NCBI RefSeq assembly: GCF_014857925.1
Contig: NZ_JACYVZ010000014.1
Span: forward strand, 1 to 64,000
Direction of reading: 5' to 3'
Source of the DNA: Cysteiniphilum marinum
GTDB taxonomy: Bacteria; Pseudomonadota; Gammaproteobacteria; Francisellales; Francisellaceae
DNA length: 64,000 nucleotides
Of the stretch, positions 55,107 through 64,000 are shown in pieces (the stretch's first letter is position 1; the number at the start of each line of letters is the position of its first letter). Under the pieces are notes generated by a model. It saw only the letters and a list, made by a program, of their open reading frames with translations. It had not been told where the DNA came from and did not search any database. Both the position numbers and the translations under genes were made by a program.

Positions 55107-55817
55107 TTATTTATTCCGGCTTAAGTACTGCACTCGGCGCTTAAGCACAACAAATTCCTTTTCTGGCGTTAAAATACGATCAAATTGTGCTTTAGTTTTC
55201 AGACACACGGCTTCATCTAATTCAATCAGTAAGTCGTTTACACTTTGCAATTTAATTTGCAATTCACACACTTTCTCTAGGTAGTAGAGTAAATAAAGCG
55301 CCTCATAGATCGTTTTACCAGTTGTTAATAAGCCATGATTACGTAAAATCATGACTTTTTTACCCTGCAAACTTTGAACAATTTCATGGCCTTCATTTGC
55401 TAATGCAAGCCCATTGTAATCATGATAGGCAACATCATTATAAAAGCGTAACGCTTGTTGATTACAAAACAGTAACCCCGATTTCAGTGATGATACCGCA
55501 ACACCATAAGTGCTATGGGTATGCATCGCACTATGAATAGAGCTGCTTGTTTTGTAAATCTCAGCATGAATATTAAAAGCTTGCGGCATGACCGTATAAC
55601 CATCTTGTGATAATACTTTGCCATTTAGATCAACTTTAACTAGATTATCCACGCTCACTTCTTCAAAAGGAACATTATGTGGCGTAATCAACACCGCATT
55701 TGATTGTGGTATACGCACACTTAGATGCGTTGCCAATAAATCATCCCAACCATAATGGTAAACAATATGATGACTTACCGCGAGATCCTCGCGCAGTTGC
55801 TGCTCTAAATTAGTCAT
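55107..55817 (-). CDS. Class II aldolase/adducin-family protein
   Basis: This 236-residue protein has LATHLSVRIPQSNAVLITPHNVPFEEV, AEIYKTSSSIHSAMHTHSTYGVAVSSLKSG with the two metal-binding His residues (HTH), and VMILRNHGLLTTGKTIYEALYLLYYLEKVCELQ with the third His. This is the fuculose/ribulose-phosphate aldolase and adducin-like family. It lies 15 bases after putA. The substrate is unknown; a link to proline catabolism is by position only. Confidence 0.85.
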   Translation of the reverse strand: MTNLEQQLREDLAVSHHIVYHYGWDDLLATHLSVRIPQSNAVLITPHNVPFEEVSVDNLVKVDLNGKVLSQDGYTVMPQAFNIHAEIYKTSSSIHSAMHTHSTYGVAVSSLKSGLLFCNQQALRFYNDVAYHDYNGLALANEGHEIVQSLQGKKVMILRNHGLLTTGKTIYEALYLLYYLEKVCELQIKLQSVNDLLIELDEAVCLKTKAQFDRILTPEKEFVVLKRRVQYLSRNK

Positions 55818-55832
55818 CTTAAAGCGTTATCC

Positions 55833-58800
55833 TTATTGCTCTAAGCTCATCAATGAGGCATTGCCACCTGATGCAGTGGTATCAATACTAATCGTGCGCT
55901 CAACAGCTAAGCGATGTAAGTAGAAGGGTCCCCCAGCTTTAGGTCCTGTACCTGATAGACCTTGACCACCAAAAGGTTGTACCCCAACAACTGCACCAAC
56001 AATATTGCGATTAACATAAATATTGCCAACACGAATATGTTTTTTAAAGAAATTAACGGTTTCCTGAATACGACTATGCACACCAAACGTTAAACCATAA
56101 CCAGTTGAGTTAATATCTTTAACGACCTTTTCAAGTTCAGTCGCTTTAAAACGCACAATATGAAGAACCGGACCAAATACTTCACGCTTAAGTGCATGGA
56201 TACTATCGATCTCAAATACCACAGGGTAAATATAATTTCCTTTCTCAAGCGCCTTATCTTGACTAACTTCATGCACAAGCTTTGCTGATTGGCGCATATT
56301 ATCGATATGTGCTTTTAGATTAGCTTGCGCTTCCTGATCAATCACAGGACCGACATCGGTTTCAATAAACGCTGGATCATGAACCTTTAATTCATCCATC
56401 GCACCCTTAAGCATGGTGATAACATTATCCGCAATATCTTCTTGTAGGTATAAAACGCGCAGTGCTGAACAGCGTTGTCCTGCACTGTCAAAAGCCGAAG
56501 ATACCACATCACGCACTACCTGCTCAGGCAATGATGATGAGTCAACAACCATTACGTTTTGCCCACCTGTTTCAGCAACAAATGGCACAATCGCACCTTC
56601 TTTGGCTGATAGCGTTTTCTGAATGATTTTGGCTACTTCAGTGGATCCTGTAAAGATCACACCAGCAACACGTGGATCTTGTGTCAACGTACTGCCAACT
56701 TCTTCACCTGTGCCTGGCACAAATTGTAATACTTCTTTAGGAATACCTGCTTGATGCAGCAATTTAATCGCTTCATAGGCAATAATAGGTGTTTGCTCAG
56801 CAGGTTTAGCAACCACTGTATTTCCAGCAGCTAAGGCGGCTGTTACCTCACCTAAGAAAATGGCCAATGGAAAGTTCCACGGACTGATGCATACTACAGC
56901 ACCGCGACCATGTAAGCTAATTTGATTAAGCTCACCTGTAGGGCCAGGCAACGTTTTAGGTGCTGAGAATTCAGCACGCGCTTGTGCGGCATAATAACGA
57001 CAAAAATCAACCGCTTCACGAATCTCATTAACAGCATTTGCCAAGGTTTTACCTGCTTCACGTACCGCAATTGCCATAAATTTTGGCATATTTTCTTCTA
57101 ATAAATCCGCACACTTATCCAAAGCGTCAGCACGTTTTTCAGCTTCAACCAGACTCCAAGCGTCAAATGCATTATGTGCAACTTCCATTGCTTTTTCAGC
57201 CATTGCCTTGTCGGCATGATAAACTTTGCCAAATATTTGATTATTTGCTGGGTTAAAAATATTTTCCGCAGTAAGCTTTGAAGTATCAATCCCTTTTATT
57301 AAAGGCTTAGCAACATAATCATCGCGATCAAATTGACTCATTTGTAATGCCAATTTTTCTAATGCGCGTGTGTCATTTAAGTTATAACTTTTTGAATTCA
57401 TTCTTTCTTCTCCAAACATATTCACAGGTAAAGCAATTTGTGGATGCGCTTTAAAGCCTAGACGCTTTGCTTTTTCAACAGGGTCTTCAACCAAACTTTC
57501 AATCGGTGTCTGCTCATCGACAATACGGTGAACAAATGATGAATTGGCACCATTTTCTAATAGGCGCCTGACCAAGTAAGGCAGTAGATGTTTATACGTC
57601 CCCACTGGCGCGTAAATACGACATGGGATATTATAATTACCCTCACCAACAACATGATCATATAGTGCATCACCCATGCCATGTAAACACTGGAACTCAT
57701 AATCACGATAATCTCCTGCTAATTGCATAACCAATGCTGTTGTATAGGCATTATGCGTTGCAAACTGTGGGTAAATATGTTTGCTATTGGCAAAGAGCTT
57801 TTTAATACAAGCCTGATACGAGACATCGGTATAACATTTTTGCGTAAATACAGGATAACCCTCGAGTCCCTCAACTTGCGCATGTTTAATCTCAGAATCC
57901 CAATAAGCGCCTTTGACTAAACGAATCATAAATCGATGTCCTGTGCGCTCAGCCAAGTCAATCAAATAATCAAGTACAAAACTGGCACGTTTTTGATACG
58001 CTTGAACGACAATACCAATCCCTTCAAAGCCTTGCAAAGATGTCTCATGCGCTAAACGACTCACCAACTCAAGTGATAACTCTAAGCGCTCAGTTTCTTC
58101 AGCATCGATATTTAACCCAATATTATAGCTTTGTGCTAACTCAACTAATTTTAATAATTTAGGATACATTTCAGCATGCACACGATCTGCTTGTGACACT
58201 TCATAACGTGGATGCAAAGCAGATAATTTAACTGAAATCCCAGGATTTGTGCGCACACTGTTTTTGGTCGCTGAAAATCCAATGGCATCAATCGCCTGAC
58301 GGTATTCATTATAGTAATATTCAGCATCGGCTTTAGTTGTTGCCGCTTCACCCAACATATCATACGAATAGGTAAAGCCCATCGCTTCTTTTTCTTGGGC
58401 GCGCTTTAGTGCTTTATCAATCGATTCACCCATTACATATTGCTGGCCAAGAACTTTCATTGCATGCATTACCGCACGACGCACAACTGGACGCGAGCGC
58501 TTATCTAAGAAACCTTTTAGTACGCCTTTGAATTTATTCTGATATTGATCTGGCTTTAATATTTTACCGGTTAACATCAAACACCACGTTGCGGCATTCA
58601 CAAATAGATACTCACTATCGCCAACATGCTCATGCCAATTAGCACTCGTTAGTTTATCTTTAATGAGCTTATCTGCCGTGTGCTTATCTGGAACACGCAA
58701 TAAGGCTTCTGCCAAACACATCAGTACAATCCCTTCATCACTTGAAAGATCATACTTCGTCATAAAAGCATCTAATCCGCTCTTACTCAAACGTGTTTCA

Positions 58801-59300
58801 CGTACACTTGCTACCAAACCACTGGCAATATCCTGCACAGATAAACGCTCTTTATCTGTGAGTGCAGCTTGCTTGGCAAGCTTCTCTACAATCATCTGTT
58901 CATCACACAGCCAGTGCTTTGATACCTCTTGCATCAAGCTGGATTGATCAAATTTATTATTTCTATCTAAAATCATCGTTAATTCCTGAGAAGGCAAATT
59001 TATATTACTTGCTTGCTGTTGAGCTGTTTGTTTTTTAACGGTTAAAATCTTATCAACCATCATTTGATGCGCTTCATCTGCCGGTTTTGATTTAATAAAC
59101 CAGTTAAAAAGATCCTGATCCTCACATTTAAGCAATGCATGAAATGCCTCTTTTTCAGCTTGAGCTGCTGCCAAATAAGCAAACTCAATATATGGCGAAA
59201 GAATAAGGTCTAATTCAAGCATACCTCTTCTTGCCGCCCAGCGTAGGCGCGACAAAACCTCTTGATCTATCGCATTCTCATTTTCGTTTTCAACAATCAT
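55833..59300 (-). CDS. putA: PutA bifunctional proline dehydrogenase/P5C dehydrogenase with an N-terminal SdhE domain
   Basis: PutA oxidises proline to glutamate. Residues 15-90 are a complete SdhE/Sdh5 flavinylation-factor domain: RLRWAARRGMLELDLILSPY with the RGxxE motif at 25-29, and EDQDLFNWFIKSKPADEAHQ, matching free SdhE closely along its whole length. A PutA linker follows. The proline dehydrogenase barrel has NIGLNIDAEETERLELSLEL and FMIRLVKGAYWDSEIK near residue 460. The aldehyde dehydrogenase part has SPWNFPLAIFLGEVTAALAAGN, VAETGGQ with Glu near 908 and GQRCSALRVLY with the Cys near 942. The DNA-binding ribbon-helix-helix of E. coli PutA is absent, so self-repression is unlikely. 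It lies 15 bases before the aldolase gene and heads that unit. An SdhE fused to PutA is unusual to me. Confidence 0.96.
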   Translation of the reverse strand: MIVENENENAIDQEVLSRLRWAARRGMLELDLILSPYIEFAYLAAAQAEKEAFHALLKCEDQDLFNWFIKSKPADEAHQMMVDKILTVKKQTAQQQASNINLPSQELTMILDRNNKFDQSSLMQEVSKHWLCDEQMIVEKLAKQAALTDKERLSVQDIASGLVASVRETRLSKSGLDAFMTKYDLSSDEGIVLMCLAEALLRVPDKHTADKLIKDKLTSANWHEHVGDSEYLFVNAATWCLMLTGKILKPDQYQNKFKGVLKGFLDKRSRPVVRRAVMHAMKVLGQQYVMGESIDKALKRAQEKEAMGFTYSYDMLGEAATTKADAEYYYNEYRQAIDAIGFSATKNSVRTNPGISVKLSALHPRYEVSQADRVHAEMYPKLLKLVELAQSYNIGLNIDAEETERLELSLELVSRLAHETSLQGFEGIGIVVQAYQKRASFVLDYLIDLAERTGHRFMIRLVKGAYWDSEIKHAQVEGLEGYPVFTQKCYTDVSYQACIKKLFANSKHIYPQFATHNAYTTALVMQLAGDYRDYEFQCLHGMGDALYDHVVGEGNYNIPCRIYAPVGTYKHLLPYLVRRLLENGANSSFVHRIVDEQTPIESLVEDPVEKAKRLGFKAHPQIALPVNMFGEERMNSKSYNLNDTRALEKLALQMSQFDRDDYVAKPLIKGIDTSKLTAENIFNPANNQIFGKVYHADKAMAEKAMEVAHNAFDAWSLVEAEKRADALDKCADLLEENMPKFMAIAVREAGKTLANAVNEIREAVDFCRYYAAQARAEFSAPKTLPGPTGELNQISLHGRGAVVCISPWNFPLAIFLGEVTAALAAGNTVVAKPAEQTPIIAYEAIKLLHQAGIPKEVLQFVPGTGEEVGSTLTQDPRVAGVIFTGSTEVAKIIQKTLSAKEGAIVPFVAETGGQNVMVVDSSSLPEQVVRDVVSSAFDSAGQRCSALRVLYLQEDIADNVITMLKGAMDELKVHDPAFIETDVGPVIDQEAQANLKAHIDNMRQSAKLVHEVSQDKALEKGNYIYPVVFEIDSIHALKREVFGPVLHIVRFKATELEKVVKDINSTGYGLTFGVHSRIQETVNFFKKHIRVGNIYVNRNIVGAVVGVQPFGGQGLSGTGPKAGGPFYLHRLAVERTISIDTTASGGNASLMSLEQ

Positions 59301-59487
59301 CGTTCACCCCTTAGCCACAACATAAAGACTCACGGCATGGTAGCATAAAAAATAAAAAAAACGTAAAGAAAACTAGCGATTCAAAATGCTTGTAATTTTT
59401 ATCAAACTTTGACACTGCCATTTATCAAAGGCATGCTATTATTGTTATAGAATTTGCTAAGCCTCATCTAAGGATAGAAGGAAATAA

Positions 59488-60879
59488 ATGAGTATATTTA
59501 ATCTTATTGAATTACATACCTTTTTAATTATATGTGAAATTTTAATTTTAATCGTTGTCGTGCGCATGGTTGCGGAGAAACAAAAACCAACCAGCATGAT
59601 GGCATGGCTTCTTGCCATTATTTTAATACCCTATGTTGCCGTGCCTTTTTATTTTATTTTTGGCATTCGCAAACGTAAGCGCAAACGCCACAAACATGAA
59701 TTTAATTTACGTAAAATTGATCACGTCGACACTTACAACCCACACCCCATTCGTACAGTATTGATTAACCAGGATATTCCAGCACCTACCAGCAACAATC
59801 ACTTTGAGCTTTATCTTGATGGCATTCATGCCTATGAGGCACTTATTAATCAAATTCATAAAGCTAAAACAAGTATCTATATCAGCACTTATGTTTTTCA
59901 AAATGATCACGTAACCTTAAGACTCCTTGCCTCATTGACTGAAAAAGCCAAACAAGGTGTTACGGTGAAACTCTTAATCGACTCTCTAGGCTCCTATCGC
60001 GTGTATTTCAATCAGCGTATTTTTAAACGCTTACGTAAAGCTGGGGGCAAAGTGTGTTTCTTCATGCCAATTATTCAAATGCCTTTTCGTAATTATATTA
60101 ACTTTAGAAACCATCGAAAAATTTATCTATTTGATAATTATACTGTACTGACAGGTGGTATGAATTTAGGAGATGAGTACATGGGACCCACTCTTTGCAA
60201 TAAGCGCTGGGATGACATCTTGTTTAAAATACAAGGGCATGCCGTTTGCCATTTTCATAACATCTTTGCTTCCGACTGGGAGTATTCAGCAAAAGAGCAT
60301 CTTGATCCAATGAAAGAGGTTTGCTTGAAAAAAGACTATGGGCAAAACTTAATTCAAGTGGCTCCCTCAGGGCCTGACATCCCTAATGATGCTCTATATG
60401 ACTCACTGATTGCAGGCATCTATGCCACACAAACACGCATCTGGATTGTGACTCCTTATTTTGTACCATCCGATTCGTTGCTTGAAGCGCTACAAATTGC
60501 CTATCATCGCGGCGTTGATGTCAAGCTTATCACCCCAAAAGTGTCCAACCACTTAATTGCTGATTTAGCGCGTAGTAACTTTATGCGCCAACTTGCAAAA
60601 ACGGGTATCGAAATCGCTCTATTTGACAAGAAAATGATTCATGCAAAAGCCGTTTTATTTGATGATAAAGCAGTTATGCTTGGTTCCGTAAATCTCGATA
60701 ATAGAAGCTTATTTTTAAATTATGAAGTCGTGACCTATGCTTATGAAGCGCCCATTATCAAACAAATTGATCAATGGATGAGTGAGTTTTTAAAAGATGC
60801 TGACAAGACATTGCCAGCACCATCAAAAGCACGTAAGTTAGGGGAAAGTATGGTTAAAGTTTTATCCCCTTTATTATAA
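59488..60879 (+). CDS. cls: Cardiolipin synthase (phospholipase D superfamily)
   Basis: This 463-residue protein has two N-terminal membrane helices (LIELHTFLIICEILILIVVV and MMAWLLAIILIPYVAVPFYF). The two PLD HKD motifs are NHRKIYLFDNYTVLTGGMNLGDEY and HAKAVLFDDKAVMLGSVNLDNRS. A basic stretch KRKRKRHKHEF follows the membrane part. Cls joins phosphatidylglycerols to cardiolipin at the inner membrane. AAGGA precedes the start. It is followed after 2 bases by an EEP-family gene, as a likely two-gene operon. Confidence 0.93.
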   Translation: MSIFNLIELHTFLIICEILILIVVVRMVAEKQKPTSMMAWLLAIILIPYVAVPFYFIFGIRKRKRKRHKHEFNLRKIDHVDTYNPHPIRTVLINQDIPAPTSNNHFELYLDGIHAYEALINQIHKAKTSIYISTYVFQNDHVTLRLLASLTEKAKQGVTVKLLIDSLGSYRVYFNQRIFKRLRKAGGKVCFFMPIIQMPFRNYINFRNHRKIYLFDNYTVLTGGMNLGDEYMGPTLCNKRWDDILFKIQGHAVCHFHNIFASDWEYSAKEHLDPMKEVCLKKDYGQNLIQVAPSGPDIPNDALYDSLIAGIYATQTRIWIVTPYFVPSDSLLEALQIAYHRGVDVKLITPKVSNHLIADLARSNFMRQLAKTGIEIALFDKKMIHAKAVLFDDKAVMLGSVNLDNRSLFLNYEVVTYAYEAPIIKQIDQWMSEFLKDADKTLPAPSKARKLGESMVKVLSPLL

Positions 60880-60881
60880 TT

Positions 60882-61631
60882 ATGTTTAAACCACCACAAA
60901 TTACCCTAAGCTGTGAGAATCAGGTTAAATCTCCCTTCACGCCTGATTTTTTTAGTATCTTGAGCTGGAATATCTATAAAATTAATCATAAGGATCCCTT
61001 TGAATTCCAACACTTTATCAAAAGCTTACAACAAGCATATAATCTTCACTTTTATTGCTTACAAGAGGCAAAACACACTGATAGCACGAGTTTCCCATTA
61101 GATGGATTTTGTCTACATTTTGCACCCAACTTACAGCTTAAATCACACGCCTACGGTGTGATGACGGCAAGCAGTATTATGAGCCATAAAGCACAGCAAA
61201 TCTTATCCAAAAAAACAGAAGTTCTCTTTAAAACACACAAGTCAAGCCTTGCCAATCACTATGTTTTTGCTGACAACACGCCACTGATCATCATTAATGT
61301 ACATGCGATTAATTTTAATAATTCACGTATTTATGCAGAAGAAATTCTGCAATTGCATGACTATCTTGCCGAGTATCAAGACGCTGCCGTTATTATTGCC
61401 GGTGATTTTAATAGTTGGAATAAAAAGCGTAATTCACTCATTCATGAATTTTGCCATGCGCTGAACTTAACACAAGCACAATTTGAAGAAGATAAACATA
61501 TCAAGCGCTTTGCCAAACATCCGCTTGACCTTGTGATGTATCGTAATCTTAATTGCCAATACGCCACGGCAATCGAGAGCCGTAAAATCTCAGACCATAA
61601 TCCATTATTACTTAAATTTAGCCGAGGTTAA
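60882..61631 (+). CDS. Endonuclease/exonuclease/phosphatase (EEP) family protein
   Basis: This 249-residue protein has the EEP motifs: FSILSWNIYKINHKD (metal-binding Asn), YCLQEAK (the metal Glu), IIINVHAINF, IIAGDFNSWNKKR (Asp/Asn) and KHPLDLVMYR and KISDHNPLLLKF (catalytic Asp-His). The family includes sphingomyelinases, nucleases and inositol-phosphate phosphatases; the link to cls suggests a phospholipid-related role, as an inference. No signal peptide is seen. Confidence 0.8.
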   Translation: MFKPPQITLSCENQVKSPFTPDFFSILSWNIYKINHKDPFEFQHFIKSLQQAYNLHFYCLQEAKHTDSTSFPLDGFCLHFAPNLQLKSHAYGVMTASSIMSHKAQQILSKKTEVLFKTHKSSLANHYVFADNTPLIIINVHAINFNNSRIYAEEILQLHDYLAEYQDAAVIIAGDFNSWNKKRNSLIHEFCHALNLTQAQFEEDKHIKRFAKHPLDLVMYRNLNCQYATAIESRKISDHNPLLLKFSRG

Positions 61632-61719
61632 GGATTATAATGACGCCAACTATGCATACGCTGTGTTTCAGAATAAGCTTTGTCACCTCTCCTATGTAAT
61701 GCCATTATGTAATGCCATT

Positions 61720-62559
61720 TTATTGTACTGATTGCATCCCAATTACACCATATGGCATTGGTACATCTTGAACCTCAATCCCAACAGAATCACTCGCAGT
61801 TTTCAAAAGCGTCTGCTGTGTCGCAGGATTATACGTTAAGTAGACACCATTTGTAGATGTTAAATTTATCGTTGCAAATTCTTTTTCAACACCCAGCGCA
61901 ATGAAATGGGCATAACCCACAGGCGGAGGTGCTAGATTGTTTTCAGTAATAACAATTATAAAACCTTTAAAAGGCAAAACTTGCTTAACCGTTTGATTGG
62001 TAAAGTTTTCATTCCTTGGTGAAGTTAGACTAGGTGTTGAAGGAGTATACTTATAAATCACAATTGAAGATGCATACGGCAATACTAAGAAATTTTCTGT
62101 TGCACTGTCAGGAATAATTTGCGGTGGATAAACTAGATTAGCTGAAGGTGTTAACGAAAGTACCTCTGTTGCAGTTGATAATGAGATAGTCTGACTATTT
62201 AACGATAAAGAAACAATACTTGCTAAGCCAGCATTTGTCGATAGAAAAATTAATGCTTTTGTTGTGCTTTGATTACTTTGCAAATCAATTGGCAAAATAT
62301 AACTATTGGTAATATTGGCTATCTGCACCAAATTAGAGCCTGTTGAGATTTCTGTGCCTACATTGTTATAAAGCCACGCTTGAATCCAATTAGATGTATC
62401 CTTAGTAATTGCAAGTGCGTATATATTATTATAGTCATCTACTAACTTCATATTGATTAGCGTCTTATCAACTGGTAACAATGCACTATAGCCAAGAGAT
62501 AAAATCATCATACATAGGCTTAATAGTTGAGTTATTCTTTCTATTAAAATATTGATCAT
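61720..62559 (-). CDS. Secreted protein of unknown function
   Basis: This 279-residue protein has a strong ribosome site (AAAGGAG) and an N-terminal hydrophobic segment (LLSLCMMILSLGYSALLP) that looks like a signal peptide. The rest is rich in Ser, Thr, Asn and beta-strand-like repeats (VYPPQIIPDSATENFLVLPY, PFKGFIIVITENN), which suggests a beta-propeller-like secreted fold but is not assigned. It lies 19 bases after the chitin-binding-repeat protein and is likely part of that operon. Confidence 0.6.
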   Translation of the reverse strand: MINILIERITQLLSLCMMILSLGYSALLPVDKTLINMKLVDDYNNIYALAITKDTSNWIQAWLYNNVGTEISTGSNLVQIANITNSYILPIDLQSNQSTTKALIFLSTNAGLASIVSLSLNSQTISLSTATEVLSLTPSANLVYPPQIIPDSATENFLVLPYASSIVIYKYTPSTPSLTSPRNENFTNQTVKQVLPFKGFIIVITENNLAPPPVGYAHFIALGVEKEFATINLTSTNGVYLTYNPATQQTLLKTASDSVGIEVQDVPMPYGVIGMQSVQ

Positions 62560-62578
62560 AAAGCAACTCCTTTCTCAA

Positions 62579-64000
62579 CTATGGTACAGTTTGCCAATTA
62601 TTATTTGGAGGCGGTTTATTAGGTGCAATAGAGTCCTTGTAATTCACATTTGCAACATATTTCGTACCTAAATAAGTAACTTGGTCATCTTTATAATAAC
62701 GCACTTGATTATTATAGGTAGGCGCTGTGTTCTCAGGAATGATAATACGCCAGCGATTTTGTTGATTCTGATAGGGGTTGTTACTTGTTGATGAGATATT
62801 AACAAACACCTGATTATCATAGCTAATTTGTAAACCTTTGGTATAAACAACATTTGAGTCATAAGTTAAAGGGGAACTATCTTGTGGCACCACGCGCCAA
62901 CGTCCATTTTGTTGAAATGGATTTTTGTTGGATGAGCTTTTTGTAATATTAACAAAAGTAAAACCATTATACGTCACCATTTCCCCTGGGTTATAAACTT
63001 GATTTTGCCAAGCACTTGCGCCAAATTGTGCAACTGCCCATTTATTATTAGGTGGTGCGCCTACATTTAGCCCATTATTAGCAGTTGCTACATACTGCAC
63101 ACTATTTTGGGTGATAATATCCCCTTTATAATATTTCACATCAGTATTCCAGTTAGGGTATGTGCCACCAGGAATGACCAAACGCCAATTATTTGGGTTA
63201 CTGTACGGGTCTTTATTGTTGCCACTATTAATAGCAGAAGTTGAAACAAAGACTTGTCCATCAAAGGTAATATAACTTCCCTTTGGATATTGCTTACCTG
63301 AGTCATAATCAGGAAGCGGATTATCCTCCTGTCCTAATACATTCTGCCATGTTAACAATGAAAAATCTGATGGTGTGGTTTTAAGGGTATCTAAGGCAAT
63401 ACTCGTATGCCAAGCATTAACTGTCGAAGTGTCATATAGCAATAAACTCCAATTCCATACGCCATCATCTAAATTCCAACCTTGCTCCAACCTATATGTA
63501 CCATTATCTTCAAACTTTAATGAATAACTTCCTCCTGCAGCAGGACTAAGCACTACCTCTTTCCCTGTTGTTTCAATAGTTCCTGAGTTATCAATAGCAA
63601 CAGTTCCAAAAGAACCAGCTTGTCCATCGGTTAACCCACCGGTTCCTGAGATTTGTTGTGCGACATTAAGATTAGTTAAAATAACCGTTGGGATATTAAT
63701 ATTTTGCGTCGTTTGTGGTGTTAAATCATTCTCCTGACGATATTGGCTCGGAGCATTAACAACTGCGACATAATCTGCTTGATGCCCTGTTTGCGCAGAA
63801 ATCTCCATAGTCACATGATATTGCAATACCGCAGAAGCATTGTTTAATGCAACACTATCTGGAAACACTGCATCATTTAAATCTGAATTTACAGCACTTG
63901 TTACCGTGACACTTGAACTGCCTGAGCTATAATTTTTAACACTTGAAAGAAGTGGGGTATTGGTATAAACATAATCATGCGCCTCTAAAGTTTCTTTTAG
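62579..64000 (-). CDS. Secreted protein with five CBM5/12-like repeats (partial, 5' end beyond window)
   Basis: The frame is open to the right edge, giving 473 visible residues; a GTG at 63868 is probably not the true start, because the frame continues upstream without a stop. The C-terminal half has five copies of a carbohydrate-binding module of the CBM5/12 type. Examples are YDSGKQYPKGSYITFDGQVF, WNTDVKYYKGDIITQNSVQY, WQNQVYNPGEMVTYNGFTF, YDSNVVYTKGLQISYDNQVF and YNNQVRYYKDDQVTYLGTKY, each ending W-R/Q-V/I. The preceding 200 residues (GQADYVAV-like, then beta-rich SGTIETTGKEVVLSPAAGG) are not assigned. Binding to chitin or a similar polymer is likely. Confidence 0.7.
   Translation of the reverse strand, partial: LKETLEAHDYVYTNTPLLSSVKNYSSGSSSVTVTSAVNSDLNDAVFPDSVALNNASAVLQYHVTMEISAQTGHQADYVAVVNAPSQYRQENDLTPQTTQNINIPTVILTNLNVAQQISGTGGLTDGQAGSFGTVAIDNSGTIETTGKEVVLSPAAGGSYSLKFEDNGTYRLEQGWNLDDGVWNWSLLLYDTSTVNAWHTSIALDTLKTTPSDFSLLTWQNVLGQEDNPLPDYDSGKQYPKGSYITFDGQVFVSTSAINSGNNKDPYSNPNNWRLVIPGGTYPNWNTDVKYYKGDIITQNSVQYVATANNGLNVGAPPNNKWAVAQFGASAWQNQVYNPGEMVTYNGFTFVNITKSSSNKNPFQQNGRWRVVPQDSSPLTYDSNVVYTKGLQISYDNQVFVNISSTSNNPYQNQQNRWRIIIPENTAPTYNNQVRYYKDDQVTYLGTKYVANVNYKDSIAPNKPPPNNNWQTVP

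Noticed and set aside
55833-59300. PutA N-terminus as the DNA-binding ribbon-helix-helix domain
   Set aside because: Residues 15-90 match SdhE along their whole length and lack the ribbon-helix-helix pattern.
61720-64000. Chitin-binding repeat protein starting at a GTG at 63868
   Set aside because: The frame continues without a stop to the window edge with a plausible secreted-protein sequence, so the gene is partial.

Overview
The window is 64 kb of low-GC chromosomal DNA from a Gammaproteobacterium. The placement rests on rdgC, an SdhE domain, the divergent bamD/rluD pair, the pth-ychF pair, groES-groEL behind a sigma-32-type promoter, and MurE of the diaminopimelate type. The low GC and gene content would fit a Francisella-like or Thiotrichales-type lineage, but that finer placement is only an inference. 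No rRNA, tRNA, CRISPR array or complete insertion sequence was seen.

Region 1 (1-16255) is an accessory, defence-like island. It opens with what looks like the terminus of an IS21-type element that has cut an antitoxin away from its VapC toxin. Eight minus-strand genes follow, all of them nucleotide-driven DNA/RNA maintenance or anti-phage-type proteins. In transcription order they are a dGTPase-like HD phosphohydrolase, a zinc-hook AAA_13 ATPase with a possible anticodon-nuclease triad, SbcD, an AAA15 ATPase (RloA/AbiLi/AriA-like), a RloB TOPRIM protein, a membrane-anchored KAP-type NTPase, SbcC, and a 1132-residue SF1 helicase. The RloA-RloB-KAP trio has its own candidate promoter, lies behind a strong hairpin, and separates sbcD from sbcC. 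It is the best candidate here for an undescribed system.

Region 2 (16256-25186) is a rearranged division and cell-wall cluster: mraY-murD-ftsW, then a cytochrome b561 gene, a DAHP synthase gene and murE-murF. Region 3 (25187-32620) holds groES-groEL, a membrane/AsmA-like fusion protein, a secreted double tail-collar protein, a DedA protein and a HicAB module. Region 4 (32621-49960) is mostly housekeeping: typA, sufS, a MazEF-like module, dnaB, rdgC, bamD, rluD, pth, ychF, a secreted lipase, MarC, a fatty-acid-hydroxylase-like protein, an EamA exporter with a MarR regulator, queA, rplU and rpmA.

Region 5 (49960-64000) holds YefM-YoeB, a SerB-like phosphatase, nadB, a dead VapC fragment and a proline-catabolism cluster (PutA, a ProP-like transporter, a class II aldolase). 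PutA carries a complete SdhE flavinylation-factor domain fused at its N-terminus in place of the usual DNA-binding domain. A cardiolipin synthase, an EEP-family hydrolase and two secreted proteins follow. The last of these has five chitin-binding-like repeats and runs off the right edge.

The intergenic DNA is rich in dispersed repeats. Two heptanucleotide arrays, each of exactly 17 units (119 bp), sit just beyond the stop codons of two unrelated genes. A roughly 130-160 bp repeat occurs in opposite orientations at 19.5 kb and 47.1 kb. A hairpin motif occurs inside the groESL operon and as a four-fold tandem array beside rpmA. A composite repeat module is shared by the 16.5 and 53.6 kb gaps.
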